Assembly: GCA_029265355.1 (NCBI GenBank)
Contig: JAJUJL010000025.1
Coordinates: 1-58,574, forward strand
DNA length: 58,574 nt
Reading direction: 5' to 3'
DNA from: Chloroflexota bacterium
GTDB lineage: Bacteria; Chloroflexota; Anaerolineae; Anaerolineales; UBA4823
Below the pieces are notes generated by a model. It saw only the letters and a program-made list of their open reading frames with translations. It searched no databases and had not been told where the DNA came from. The position numbers and the translations under genes are program-made. Below are positions 34,302 to 42,639 of the stretch, one piece after another (positions within the stretch are counted from its first letter, which is position 1; each line of letters begins with the position of its first letter).

Positions 34302-35182
34302 CCAAGATAGGATTCGTTGGCCTGGGGGTGATGGGCAGCCGGGTGGTTAAACGGCTGCTGGACGCCGGCTACCCGGTGACTGGCTACAACCGCACCCGCG
34401 CCAAGGCTGCCTGGTTGTTGGATGCCGGCATGCAGTGGGCGGATTCACCGCGGGAAGCTGCCCAACAGGCCGATATTGTTTTCTCCATGGTGACCAACAC
34501 CAAGGCCCTGCAGGCGATCACCCAGGGAGCCGATGGCATCCTGGCAGGTCTGCGCCCTGGCAGCATCTACATTGACATGAGCACCGCCAGCCCGGCTGCC
34601 AGCCGCGCCCTGGCGCAGCAGGTGGCTGCCCTGGGGGCGGCGATGCTGGATGCCCCGGTCTCTGGCAGCGTCATCACCCTGGAGGAGGGCAAGCTCTCCA
34701 TCATGGTTGGCGGAGACGCTGCCGCCTTCGAACGGGTCAAGCCGGTCTTGCTGGCGATTGGCCCCAAGGTCAACCATGTCGGCTCGAACGGGTTGGCGGT
34801 GACCATGAAAATTGCAGTCAATCTCAGCCTGGCGGTGCAGATGCTGGCGTTCAGCGAAGGTGTGCTCCTGGCGGAGAAAAGCGGCATCCCGCGCAGCGTG
34901 GCGGTGGAGGTGATGCTGAACAGCGTCATCGCCTCGCCCATGGTCAAATACCGAGGGCCGTTTGTCCTGGGGCTGCCCGAAGAAGCCTGGTTCGACGTCA
35001 ACATGATGCAAAAGGATCTGAACCTGGCGCTGGAGTTGGGCCAGCAGCTCGATGTGCCCCTGCCCACCACGGCAATTACCAACGAATATTTGACGGCAGC
35101 GCGCGGCATGGGCCTGGCCAAGGAGGATTTCGCCGTCATCTTCCAGGTGTTGGCTCAGCTTGCCGGCTTGCGCCAGGCATGA
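34298..35182 (+). CDS. 3-hydroxyisobutyrate dehydrogenase-like NAD(P)-dependent oxidoreductase
   Basis: A 294-residue beta-hydroxyacid dehydrogenase. The N-terminal Rossmann motif is IGFVGLGVMGSRVVKRLLDAG. The substrate signature is LDAPVSGSVITLEEGKLSIMVGG. The catalytic lysine is in GLAVTMKIAVNLSLAVQ. Family members oxidise 3-hydroxyisobutyrate, tartronate semialdehyde, gamma-hydroxybutyrate or sulfolactaldehyde-type compounds. It overlaps the regulator gene (ATGA) and leads the catabolic operon, so its substrate or product is probably linked to the compound imported by the Liv-type transporter. Confidence 0.88.
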   Translation: MTKIGFVGLGVMGSRVVKRLLDAGYPVTGYNRTRAKAAWLLDAGMQWADSPREAAQQADIVFSMVTNTKALQAITQGADGILAGLRPGSIYIDMSTASPAASRALAQQVAALGAAMLDAPVSGSVITLEEGKLSIMVGGDAAAFERVKPVLLAIGPKVNHVGSNGLAVTMKIAVNLSLAVQMLAFSEGVLLAEKSGIPRSVAVEVMLNSVIASPMVKYRGPFVLGLPEEAWFDVNMMQKDLNLALELGQQLDVPLPTTAITNEYLTAARGMGLAKEDFAVIFQVLAQLAGLRQA

Positions 35183-35272
35183 CAAAGGAGGTTGAACGAG
35201 ACGCCAATTCAACGCCCCATCTGATGTGCACCTTTTCGACCATATCCATTCATAACCAGAGGAGAGATAGTG

Positions 35273-36619
35273 ATGAAACGTACTGTGTGGTTTGTCTTGA
35301 GCAGCCTGATGATCCTGGCAGTTGTGCTGAGCGCCTGCGCTGCGCCAGCGCAGCCCGAAGCCCCGGCTCAGACTGCCGCCCCTGCCCAAACTGAAGCGCC
35401 GGCTGCCTCCCAGCCGCCGATCCGCATCGGCGCATCGCTGCCCATGACCGGCGGCTTTGCCATCAACGGGCAGCTTCACAAAGAAGGCTACGAGCTGTGC
35501 GTCAAGTTGATCAATGACAAGGGCGGGCTGTTGGGACGCCAGGTCGAGATGGTGATCAGCGACAACCAGTCCGATACCGAAACCGCCATCGCGCAGACGG
35601 AGCGCCTGATCAACCAGGATAAAGTCGATTTTATCTTCGGCACGTTCTCCAGCCGCCTGACCTTCCCGATGACGCCCATCACCGAGCAGGCCAAGATGGT
35701 GCACCCCATCCCGGCGGGCGCCGCTCTGCGCATCTATGAGCGCGGCCAGAAATACATCTTCTACTTCCAGCCCAACGCCGCCGAGTACGTGGGCAAGTCG
35801 CCGGTCGAGATGATCCAAAACCTGGTTCCCGAAGCCGATCGCCCCAAGACAGTGGCCATTGTGCATGCCGATGACTTCTTCGCCAATTCGATCGTCATCG
35901 GGCTGACCGGCGGCAAGGTCGAGATCGAAGGCAGCGACCGCGTGGTGGACCTGGCTCCCGGTGTGCTGGCTGAGGCTGGTTGGGAAGTGGTCTTCCAGCA
36001 GCAGTGGCCTGAAGAGGGTTTCTCGGACTGGATCTCTCTGGCCAACTCCATCAAAGCCAGCAACGCCGACATGGTCTTCGGTCTGACCGCTTCCCCGGAC
36101 GAAACGATCCAACTGGTGCGCGCCATGCAGACCGTCGATTACAACCCCAAGGGCGTGTACCTGAGCCAGGGCACTCAGGAAGAGTTCCGCGAAGGCGTGG
36201 GCGATGCCGCCAACGGCATCTTCATCCACTCCTCCTGGCACCCCGCAGTGCAATGGGAAGGTCTGCTGGCAGGTGAGCCGTTCACCAACCAGGATTTCAT
36301 CGCCGCCTACCAGGCTGAATATGGCAAGGATCCAGACGAAGACGTGGCCATCCCCTTTGCCATCTGCCAGGGCATCGACCAGGCTGTGCGCGCCGTTGGC
36401 TCCACCGATAACACCGCTGTCCGCGACTGGCTGGCTGCCCGCACCGAGGCCGAACCGGTCAAGACCATCCTGGGCGATTTCCACTGGGATGAGCGCGGAC
36501 TGCCGCTGAACAAGCCCTTCTTGATGACCCAGTGGCAGAACGGCGAACTCAAGTTCGTCTATCCGCTGGGCGAATTCCCCGGCACGGTGGACCTGATCTG
36601 GCCCAAGCCAGAGTGGTAA
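35273..36619 (+). CDS. Branched-chain-amino-acid-type ABC transporter substrate-binding lipoprotein
   Basis: A 448-residue LivJ-type protein. The ATG at 35273 follows GAGGAGAG; the GTG just before it is less likely. The signal ends in VVLSAC. A Pro/Ala/Gln linker and then the periplasmic-binding fold follow: IRIGASLPMTGGFAINGQ, LINDKGGLLGRQVEMVISDNQSD, DKVDFIFGTFSS. It binds the imported solute for the permease and ATPases encoded downstream. The family takes branched-chain amino acids but also many aromatic and small amide or carboxylate compounds, so the ligand is open. Confidence 0.9.
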   Translation: MKRTVWFVLSSLMILAVVLSACAAPAQPEAPAQTAAPAQTEAPAASQPPIRIGASLPMTGGFAINGQLHKEGYELCVKLINDKGGLLGRQVEMVISDNQSDTETAIAQTERLINQDKVDFIFGTFSSRLTFPMTPITEQAKMVHPIPAGAALRIYERGQKYIFYFQPNAAEYVGKSPVEMIQNLVPEADRPKTVAIVHADDFFANSIVIGLTGGKVEIEGSDRVVDLAPGVLAEAGWEVVFQQQWPEEGFSDWISLANSIKASNADMVFGLTASPDETIQLVRAMQTVDYNPKGVYLSQGTQEEFREGVGDAANGIFIHSSWHPAVQWEGLLAGEPFTNQDFIAAYQAEYGKDPDEDVAIPFAICQGIDQAVRAVGSTDNTAVRDWLAARTEAEPVKTILGDFHWDERGLPLNKPFLMTQWQNGELKFVYPLGEFPGTVDLIWPKPEW

Positions 36620-36635
36620 ACCCTTCACCCGCTTT

Positions 36636-36665
36636 GCTCCAGGCCGGAAGGGGCCGGCCTGGAGC
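36636..36665 (+). terminator. Intercistronic stem-loop between binding-protein and ATPase genes
   Basis: GCTCCAGGCCGG (36636-36647) pairs perfectly with CCGGCCTGGAGC (36654-36665) over AAGGGG. There is no U-tract. Such stems after binding-protein genes often raise the level of that part of the message relative to downstream genes, or cause partial termination. Confidence 0.6.
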
Positions 36666-36741
36666 GCTTCGCTTTGCCTGCGTCGCACAGCGAATCCCCT
36701 GGATTTGATCGAACGACACAGAAAAAATCGGACAACCTGGC

Positions 36742-37476
36742 ATGGCATTCCTGGAAATACAAGACTTGACCAAAAGCTTCGGCGGCATTCAAGCGGTGGA
36801 TCACTGCACCTTTTCCGTGGAGCAAGGTTCGATCACCGCCCTGATTGGCCCCAATGGCGCCGGCAAGACCACCGTTTTCAATCTGATCACGGGTTTGATC
36901 AAGCCCGACTCGGGCAAGGTGCTTTTCGAGGGCCGCGAGATCACCGCCAAAAAGCCGAACCAGATCACCCGCGCCGGCATCAGCCGCACCTTCCAGATCA
37001 GTCGCGACCTGGGCGAAATGACCGTGCTCGAAAACCTGGTCGTGCAGTCTCCCACGCGTGGCTTCCTGGACCTGTTCCAGGGCAGCATCTTGAACCATGA
37101 ATACGAAAAAGCGATGGAGTTGTTGGACTTCGTCGGCATCACCCGCCTGGCGCACGAAAAGGCCAAGAAGCTCTCCTATGGGCAAAAGAAGCTGATGGAG
37201 TTCGCCGCGGTGTTGATGACCGAGCCCAAGCTGGTGATGCTCGATGAGCCTGCCGGCGGCGTCAACCCGGCCTTGCTCGAAGACATCGTGGCGCGCATCG
37301 AGTTGCTCAACTCGCGAGGCTTGACCTTCCTGATCGTCGAGCACAACATGGACGTGGTGATGAACCTGTGCTCACCGGTGGTGGTGATGGCTTACGGCAA
37401 GGTGATCGCCCAGGGCAAACCGCAAGAGATCCAGGCCAATCCGATCGTGCTGGAAGCCTACCTGGGGGAGGGATAG
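36742..37476 (+). CDS. livG: LivG-type ABC transporter ATP-binding protein
   Basis: A 244-residue ATPase with Walker A GPNGAGKTT, the signature KLSYGQKKLMEFA (variant of LSGGQ), Walker B LVMLDEPAGG and the LivG-typical VNPALLED and NLVVQ regions. It pairs with the LivF-type ATPase that follows 2 bp later and energises the LivHM permease. The assignment to the Liv family is firm; branched-chain amino acids as substrate are not proven. Confidence 0.92.
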   Translation: MAFLEIQDLTKSFGGIQAVDHCTFSVEQGSITALIGPNGAGKTTVFNLITGLIKPDSGKVLFEGREITAKKPNQITRAGISRTFQISRDLGEMTVLENLVVQSPTRGFLDLFQGSILNHEYEKAMELLDFVGITRLAHEKAKKLSYGQKKLMEFAAVLMTEPKLVMLDEPAGGVNPALLEDIVARIELLNSRGLTFLIVEHNMDVVMNLCSPVVVMAYGKVIAQGKPQEIQANPIVLEAYLGEG

Positions 37477-37478
37477 CC

Positions 37479-38219
37479 ATGCTCCTGGAAGTGCAAAATG
37501 TGCATGCCGGTTATGGCGCGGGTCCGAGCATTCTGCAGGGCCTGAGCATGGCGGTGGAGAAAGGCCAGTCCTACTGCATCATTGGCCCGAATGGGGCTGG
37601 TAAATCCACTTTGCTGAAGGTGATTTGCGGTTTGCTGCACCCTCGCCAGGGGCAGGTGCTGTTCAAGGGCAACCCGATTCACACCCTGCGCACCGACCAG
37701 ATCTTGATGCAAGGCATCAGCTTTGTGCCGCAGGACCGTTCCCTGTTTCCGGATATGACCGTGCGCGAGAACCTGCGCATGGGCGGCTATATCCTCAAAG
37801 ACCGCAAAGAAGTCGAGCGCCGCATCGATGCCGTCTACGAGCTCTTCCCACTGCTCAAAGAGCGCGGCAACCAGCTTGCCAAAACGCTCTCCGGTGGTCA
37901 GCAGCAGATGCTGGCGATCGGTCGCTCAATGGTGCTGCGCCCGGAAATCATTATGTTGGATGAACCTTCCCTGGGATTGGCGCCCAAGATCGCCCGCCAA
38001 ATCTTCGACAGCATCCAATTCTTGAAGCAGGGCGGCATGACTGTCCTGTTAGTGGAACAGAATGCTCGCCTGGGCCTGAAATCGGCCGATTGGGGGTTCG
38101 TCCTCGACCTGGGCAAGATGTCTTTCGATGGCCCGGCGGATTCCATCCTGGCGGATGAGCGCATCCAGGAGCTGTACCTGGGCCGCCAGAAACCGCCCCG
38201 CGGAGGAGAAACAGCGTGA
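37479..38219 (+). CDS. livF: LivF-type ABC transporter ATP-binding protein
   Basis: A 246-residue ATPase. The ATG at 37479, with GGGGAGGG upstream, is the true start; the open frame reaches back into livG. It has Walker A GPNGAGKST, the signature TLSGGQQQMLAIGRSM and Walker B IIMLDEPSLGLAP, typical of LivF. Its stop overlaps the GTG of the permease gene. It is the second ATPase of the importer. Confidence 0.93.
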   Translation: MLLEVQNVHAGYGAGPSILQGLSMAVEKGQSYCIIGPNGAGKSTLLKVICGLLHPRQGQVLFKGNPIHTLRTDQILMQGISFVPQDRSLFPDMTVRENLRMGGYILKDRKEVERRIDAVYELFPLLKERGNQLAKTLSGGQQQMLAIGRSMVLRPEIIMLDEPSLGLAPKIARQIFDSIQFLKQGGMTVLLVEQNARLGLKSADWGFVLDLGKMSFDGPADSILADERIQELYLGRQKPPRGGETA

Positions 38220-39091
38220 CGCAAATGGTGCAAATCTTCTTACTGGGCATGTCGCTGGGGGGCGTGTACGCCTTGATGGCTGCTGGCCTGACCATCGTCT
38301 TTGGCGTGATGCGCATTGTCAATATCGCCCACGCCGCTTTCATGTTCATCGCCGCGTATATCACCTACTTCCTGTTCCAGTCGTTTGGCGTCGATCCCAT
38401 CCTGTCGATCCTGGTGACCATGCCGGTCATGTACCTGCTGGGCGTGGTGGTGTACCGCCTGGTGTTTGCGCGCATTGCCGATAGCAGCCGGTTTGCGGAG
38501 CTGACTGTGCTGCTCACCTTTTCGCTGGCGCTGGTCATCGAAGGCCTGTTGGGCGCCATGTTCACCAACATCTACCGCTCCACCAACCCACGCTATGCCA
38601 CGGATGCCATCCTGTTTGGCAATTTCTACCTGCCAGAAGGCCAGTTCTACGCCACGCTGATCAGCCTGGCGCTATTGGGCGGGTTGTGGCTTTTCTTGCG
38701 CACCACGCGCACCGGCTACGCCATCCGCGCCGCTATGCAGAACCGCACCGCCGCCCAGGTGGTGGGGGTGGATGTCTCCCGCATCTCGACCATCGCCTTC
38801 GGTTTGGGTATGGCGATGGCAGGGGCCTCCGGTTCGCTGAGCAGTTTCCTGTTCACCTTCTTCCCCGGTAAGCATTGGGAGTGGGTGGCGATCTTGCTCT
38901 CGCTGATTGTGCTGGGCGGCATGGGCAGCCTGTTGGGCTCGCTGGTTGGCGCCTTTGCCCTGGCGGTCAGCGCTGCCTATGTCAGCTATTTCTATGGCCC
39001 AACCTGGTCGCCAATCACCTTTTTCCTGGCCTTGTTCCTGATCCTGATGTTCCGCCCGCGCGGCTTGTTCGGCAAACCGATGGAGGCTTAG
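38216..39091 (+). CDS. livH: LivH-type ABC transporter permease
   Basis: A 291-residue membrane protein with a GTG start that overlaps the livF stop; GGAGGAG lies just upstream. It has about eight hydrophobic segments and LivH patterns such as GGVYALMAAGLTIVFGVMRIVNIAHA near the N-terminus and VVGVDVSRISTIAFGLGMAMAG with LGGMGSLLGSLVGAF later. It forms the membrane channel with the LivM-type protein that begins next to its stop codon. Confidence 0.93.
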   Translation: MTQMVQIFLLGMSLGGVYALMAAGLTIVFGVMRIVNIAHAAFMFIAAYITYFLFQSFGVDPILSILVTMPVMYLLGVVVYRLVFARIADSSRFAELTVLLTFSLALVIEGLLGAMFTNIYRSTNPRYATDAILFGNFYLPEGQFYATLISLALLGGLWLFLRTTRTGYAIRAAMQNRTAAQVVGVDVSRISTIAFGLGMAMAGASGSLSSFLFTFFPGKHWEWVAILLSLIVLGGMGSLLGSLVGAFALAVSAAYVSYFYGPTWSPITFFLALFLILMFRPRGLFGKPMEA

Positions 39092-40114
39092 ATGAGCGCT
39101 GCAGCCAACGCTAAAACCGAGCTCCAATCACCGGGACTGCCCGGCAGCGCCAGCAAGCCTGCCCGCAAGTGGTTCTTAGCAGCCTTGCTGATCGCCTTGC
39201 TGCTTTTCCCATTGACCAACCTGGTCAGCGGTTCGATGAATTACGTCCTTTTCATGATGCTGTACATCTTCATGTACATCGCCATGGCCTCGAGCTGGAA
39301 CATCATCGGCGGCTACACCGGCTACACCTCGCTGGGGCACAATGTTTTCTTTGCCATCGGCGCCTATTTCTCCGGGGTGATGTTGGTGTATTTCAAGATC
39401 TCGCCGTACCTGACCGCCCCCCTGGCGGGTCTGCTGGCGATGGGGGTGGGCTTGCTGGTGGGTGTGATCAGCCTGCGCACGCGCGGCCCGGCCTTCATCA
39501 TTTCTACCGTGGCGATGATCCTGTTGGTGAAAATCACTTTCGATAACTGGGATTACATCGGCGGCTCGAACGGCTTGAGCCTGCCCATTCCCGACCTGGA
39601 TGTGACCATCTCCAAATTCCCGCCATACTACGCCATGCTGCTGCTGGCGGTGGGAGCGGTGTACCTTTCCTACCGCATCCGCCACTCCAAGTTTGGACTG
39701 GGCCTGCGCGCCATTTCTCAGGACGAAACCAAAGCCGAAGTGGCGGGCATCAACACCAACTACTATAAAATCCTGGCTTTCGCCATCAGCGCCCTGTTCG
39801 TGGGTATGGCGGGCTCGATTTGGGGCTATTACCTGACCTACCTGCGCCCCAATATCTTCTTGACCGTGCTTATGGCAGCCCAGTTGGTGCTGATGACCTT
39901 GCTGGGAGGCAAAGGCACGGTGGCTGGCCCGGTGGTCGGCGCGGTGGTTTTCATCCTTGCCAACGAGTTCTTTGTCAGCCAGCTCGGGTTCACCGAGCTG
40001 AACATCGTCGCCACGGGTGTGTTGATGATCGTGGTGCTGTTATTCTTCCCTGAAGGAATTGTCGGCACGCTCAAAGAGCGCGGCAAACTGCCGCAGTTCC
40101 TGGATTGGGAGTGA
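39092..40114 (+). CDS. livM: LivM-type ABC transporter permease
   Basis: A 340-residue membrane protein with about ten hydrophobic segments. The LivM signatures ASSWNIIGGYTGYTSLGHNVFFAIGAY, SLRTRGPAFIISTVAM and GLGLRAISQDETKAEVAGIN are present. It starts directly after the livH stop. With LivH, two ATPases and the binding protein it completes the importer. The 2-oxoacid dehydrogenase genes follow 14 bp later, so transport and breakdown are co-transcribed. Confidence 0.93.
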   Translation: MSAAANAKTELQSPGLPGSASKPARKWFLAALLIALLLFPLTNLVSGSMNYVLFMMLYIFMYIAMASSWNIIGGYTGYTSLGHNVFFAIGAYFSGVMLVYFKISPYLTAPLAGLLAMGVGLLVGVISLRTRGPAFIISTVAMILLVKITFDNWDYIGGSNGLSLPIPDLDVTISKFPPYYAMLLLAVGAVYLSYRIRHSKFGLGLRAISQDETKAEVAGINTNYYKILAFAISALFVGMAGSIWGYYLTYLRPNIFLTVLMAAQLVLMTLLGGKGTVAGPVVGAVVFILANEFFVSQLGFTELNIVATGVLMIVVLLFFPEGIVGTLKERGKLPQFLDWE

Positions 40115-40128
40115 CCAGGAGTGCATTT

Positions 40129-41154
40129 ATGACTGATGCAATGGATAAGCGCGCCGCGGGCAACCCGCCGGCGCCCGGGATGGACGTCGAGCTGTACCTG
40201 GGTATGTATGAACAGATGGCGAAGATTCGCGCCTTTGAGAATAAAGTCAATGAGCTGTACACCAGCGCCAAAATGCCAGGCCTTTCACACCTGTACATTG
40301 GCGAAGAGGCGGTGGCAGTGGGTGTGTGCTCGGCGCTGACCCGGGAAGACTATATCACCAGCACGCACCGCGGCCACGGTCACTGCCTGGCAAAGGGGGC
40401 GCAGGTGGATCGCATGTTCGCCGAGCTGCTGGGTAAGAAAGCCGGCTACTGCGCCGGTAAGGGCGGCTCGATGCACATCGCCGATCCGCAGAGCGGCAAC
40501 CTGGGCGCCAACGCCATCGTTGGCGGCAGCGCCGCCATCGCCACCGGCGCCGCCCTGGCAGCCAAGAAACTGGGCAACGGGCGCGTGGTGGTGTGCTTCT
40601 TCGGTGAAGGCGCCCTGGGACAGGGGCTGCTTTACGAGGCGATGAACATGGCGCAGTTGTGGAAACTGCCCATCCTCTACGTCTGCGAGAACAACCAGTA
40701 CAACGAATACACTCATTTCCGCGAAACCGCTGCCGGTGAACTGGCAGATCGCCCCAAGGCCTTCGGCATCCACACCGAAACGGTCGATGGGCAAGACGTG
40801 CGCCTCGTCTATGAGACCGCCCAACGCCTGGTCGAGCGCGCCCGGCGCGGCGAGGGACCCGCCTTCCTGCTGTGCGAAACCTACCGTTACCACGGGCATC
40901 ACGTGGGCGACATCGACCGCAGTTACTACCGCAGCAAGGAAGAAGAGCGCTATTGGCAGGAGCAGCGCGATCCCTTGAAAACGCTGGCAGACTGGTTGAG
41001 CGGCGCTTTTCAGGTGCATCGCTCGGCCTTTGAACAGATCGAAAACAGCGTGCGCGCAGAGGTCGAGGCCGGCGCAGAGTTTGCCATCCAGGCCCCTTTC
41101 CCAGACTTGAGCGAGGTGACCGAGCATGTCTATGCAGAATCGCCCGATGCGTGA
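40129..41154 (+). CDS. 2-oxoacid/acetoin dehydrogenase E1 component, alpha subunit
   Basis: A 341-residue thiamine-diphosphate enzyme subunit. The ATG at 40129 follows AGGAG by 7 bp; the open frame begins 24 bp earlier. Motifs include the phosphoribosyl-like SHLYIGEEAVAVGV, the ITSTHRGHGHCLAKG loop and the ThDP site GEGALGQGLLYEAMNMAQLWKLPILYVCENNQY. Sequence and length fit AcoA/PdhA-type E1 alpha. Together with E1 beta it decarboxylates the substrate and passes the acyl group to E2. Acetoin, pyruvate or a branched 2-oxoacid are all possible. Confidence 0.9.
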   Translation: MTDAMDKRAAGNPPAPGMDVELYLGMYEQMAKIRAFENKVNELYTSAKMPGLSHLYIGEEAVAVGVCSALTREDYITSTHRGHGHCLAKGAQVDRMFAELLGKKAGYCAGKGGSMHIADPQSGNLGANAIVGGSAAIATGAALAAKKLGNGRVVVCFFGEGALGQGLLYEAMNMAQLWKLPILYVCENNQYNEYTHFRETAAGELADRPKAFGIHTETVDGQDVRLVYETAQRLVERARRGEGPAFLLCETYRYHGHHVGDIDRSYYRSKEEERYWQEQRDPLKTLADWLSGAFQVHRSAFEQIENSVRAEVEAGAEFAIQAPFPDLSEVTEHVYAESPDA

Positions 41155-42127
41155 AATCACTTTTGGCGAGGCGATCCGCGAAGCCCTGGCGGAAGAGCTG
41201 CGCCGCGACCCGCGCGTGTTTATCATCGGCGAGGATGTCGCCGAAGCCGGTACGCCTTTCAAGGTGCTCAGCGGCCTGGTGCAGGAGTTCGGCCCAGAGC
41301 GCATCATGGATTCGCCCATCTCTGAAGCTGCCATCACCGGCATGGGCGTGGGCGCCGCCATGACCGGTATGCGCCCGGTGGTGGATATCATGTTCGGCGA
41401 TTTTGTCACCCTGGTCATGGATCAGATGGTCAACCAGGCTGCCAAGATGCACTATATGTCGGGCGGAAGCTGGAAAGTGCCGATGGTGCTGCGCACCACG
41501 ATGGGCGCTACGCGCCGCTCGGCAGCTCAGCACTCGCAGTCGCTGCACGCTTTGCTCTCTCATATCCCGGGATTGAAAGTCGCCATCCCCTCCACGCCCT
41601 ACGACGCCAAGGGCTTGCTCAAGACGGCCATTCGCGACGAGAATCCGGTGGTCTTTTTCGAAGACAAGATGATGTACCGCAACAAAGGCCTGGTGCCGGA
41701 GGGTGAGTACACCATCCCATTCGGCGTGGCGGATGTCAAGCGCCCGGGCAGCGATATCACCATCGTTGCCACCAGCAGCATGGTGGCCGTGGCGCTGGGC
41801 GCAGCCGATAAGCTGGCAGAAATCGGCCTCAGCGCCGAGGTGATCGATCCGCGCACGACGTTGCCCCTGGACAAAGAGGCGCTGATCCAGTCGGCAAAGA
41901 AGACCTCTCGGGCGATCGTGGTGGACGAAGGTTACGAGCAGTATGGCGTGACCGCCGAGATCGCCTCGGTGATTGCCGACGGGGCTTTTTACTACCTGGA
42001 TGCGCCGGTCAAGCGCATGGGCGCGATGAATGTGCCGATTCCATTTTCGCCGGTGCTGGAAGACCTGACCGTGCCCACCGAGCAGGCCGTCTTCGACATG
42101 GCGAAGACCCTGTGCGGGCGGGTGTGA
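41126..42127 (+). CDS. 2-oxoacid/acetoin dehydrogenase E1 component, beta subunit
   Basis: A 333-residue transketolase-fold subunit (ITFGEAIREALAEELRRDPRVFIIGEDVAE, RIMDSPISEAAITGMGVGAAMTG, VVFFEDKMMYRNKG, EVIDPRTTLPLDKEAL). Its start overlaps the end of the alpha gene by 29 bp, a sign of tight coupling. It forms the alpha2beta2 E1 with the preceding gene. The E2 gene is separated from it by a 512-bp repeat nest and an M24-family gene. Confidence 0.92.
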   Translation: MSMQNRPMREITFGEAIREALAEELRRDPRVFIIGEDVAEAGTPFKVLSGLVQEFGPERIMDSPISEAAITGMGVGAAMTGMRPVVDIMFGDFVTLVMDQMVNQAAKMHYMSGGSWKVPMVLRTTMGATRRSAAQHSQSLHALLSHIPGLKVAIPSTPYDAKGLLKTAIRDENPVVFFEDKMMYRNKGLVPEGEYTIPFGVADVKRPGSDITIVATSSMVAVALGAADKLAEIGLSAEVIDPRTTLPLDKEALIQSAKKTSRAIVVDEGYEQYGVTAEIASVIADGAFYYLDAPVKRMGAMNVPIPFSPVLEDLTVPTEQAVFDMAKTLCGRV

Positions 42128-42277
42128 GCGTGGTGGGTGTGCCGAACCTTTCACAAGCGTACCGTGGGGGTGGGTTTGTGCGGGCAAGGCGCTGCGGGTG
42201 AGAGCGTGGTGGGCATGCCGAACCTTTCACAAGCATACCGTAGGGGTGGGTTTGTGCGGGCAAGGGGCTGCGGGTGA
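42126..42277. repeat. Two tandem 76-bp repeat units
   Basis: Units at 42126-42201 and 42202-42277 differ at only a few bases. Each begins GAGCGTGGTGGG, contains CGAACCTTTCACAAGC and ends with GTGGGTTTGTGCGGGC...GGGT. A third unit starts at 42278 but stops after about 5 bases. No protein is supported. The units carry the GTAGGGGTGGGTTTGTGC family sequence seen elsewhere. Confidence 0.85.
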
Positions 42278-42320
42278 GAGCGCCTATGCTCTGGCCCCGC
42301 CGCGATGCAGAGAGGCGCCT

Positions 42321-42573
42321 AAACCCACCCCATCCCACCCGAGGCGGGCGGGTTTGGGCCTGGAGAAGGCGCATCGAATGGCCTGACCGGCGCATGGTGC
42401 GACGCGCGAACCTGGCTGGCGCAAACCCGCCCCTACGCGATGGCGGGGGATGCGCCCAAACCCACCCCATCCCACCCGAGGCGGGTGGGTTTGGGCCTGG
42501 AGAAGGCGCATCGAATGGCCTGACCAGCGCATGGCGCGACGCGCGAGCCTGGCTGGCGCAAACCCGCCCCTAC
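42321..42573. repeat. Two tandem copies of a 116-bp palindromic element (137-bp period)
   Basis: 42321-42436 and 42458-42573 match at about 112 of 116 positions. Each starts with AAACCCACCCCATCCCACC, followed by an inverted GGGTGGGTTTGGG, and ends GCGCAAACCCGCCCCTAC. The ends are complementary to the GTAGGGGTGGGTTTGTGCG part of the 76-bp units just upstream, so the whole stretch is a nest of related repeats lying inside the catabolic operon. Confidence 0.85.
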
Positions 42574-42639
42574 AGGAGGGCGCGGGTCGAATCGACAAGG
42601 TGTTGTCCGCCCAACGGACAAAGCAAAAGGAGGTAGATC

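Noticed and set aside
34445-36748. Minus-strand 767-codon frame across three plus-strand genes
   Set aside because: It spans several real genes and an intergenic region, has no ribosome site and no recognisable domain.
42126-42573. CRISPR array
   Set aside because: Units are 76 and 116 bp, spacers are not unique sequences, and no cas gene is nearby.
42274-42636. Frames across the 116-bp repeat nest
   Set aside because: Their peptides are tandem repeats caused by the DNA repeats; no start site or family.
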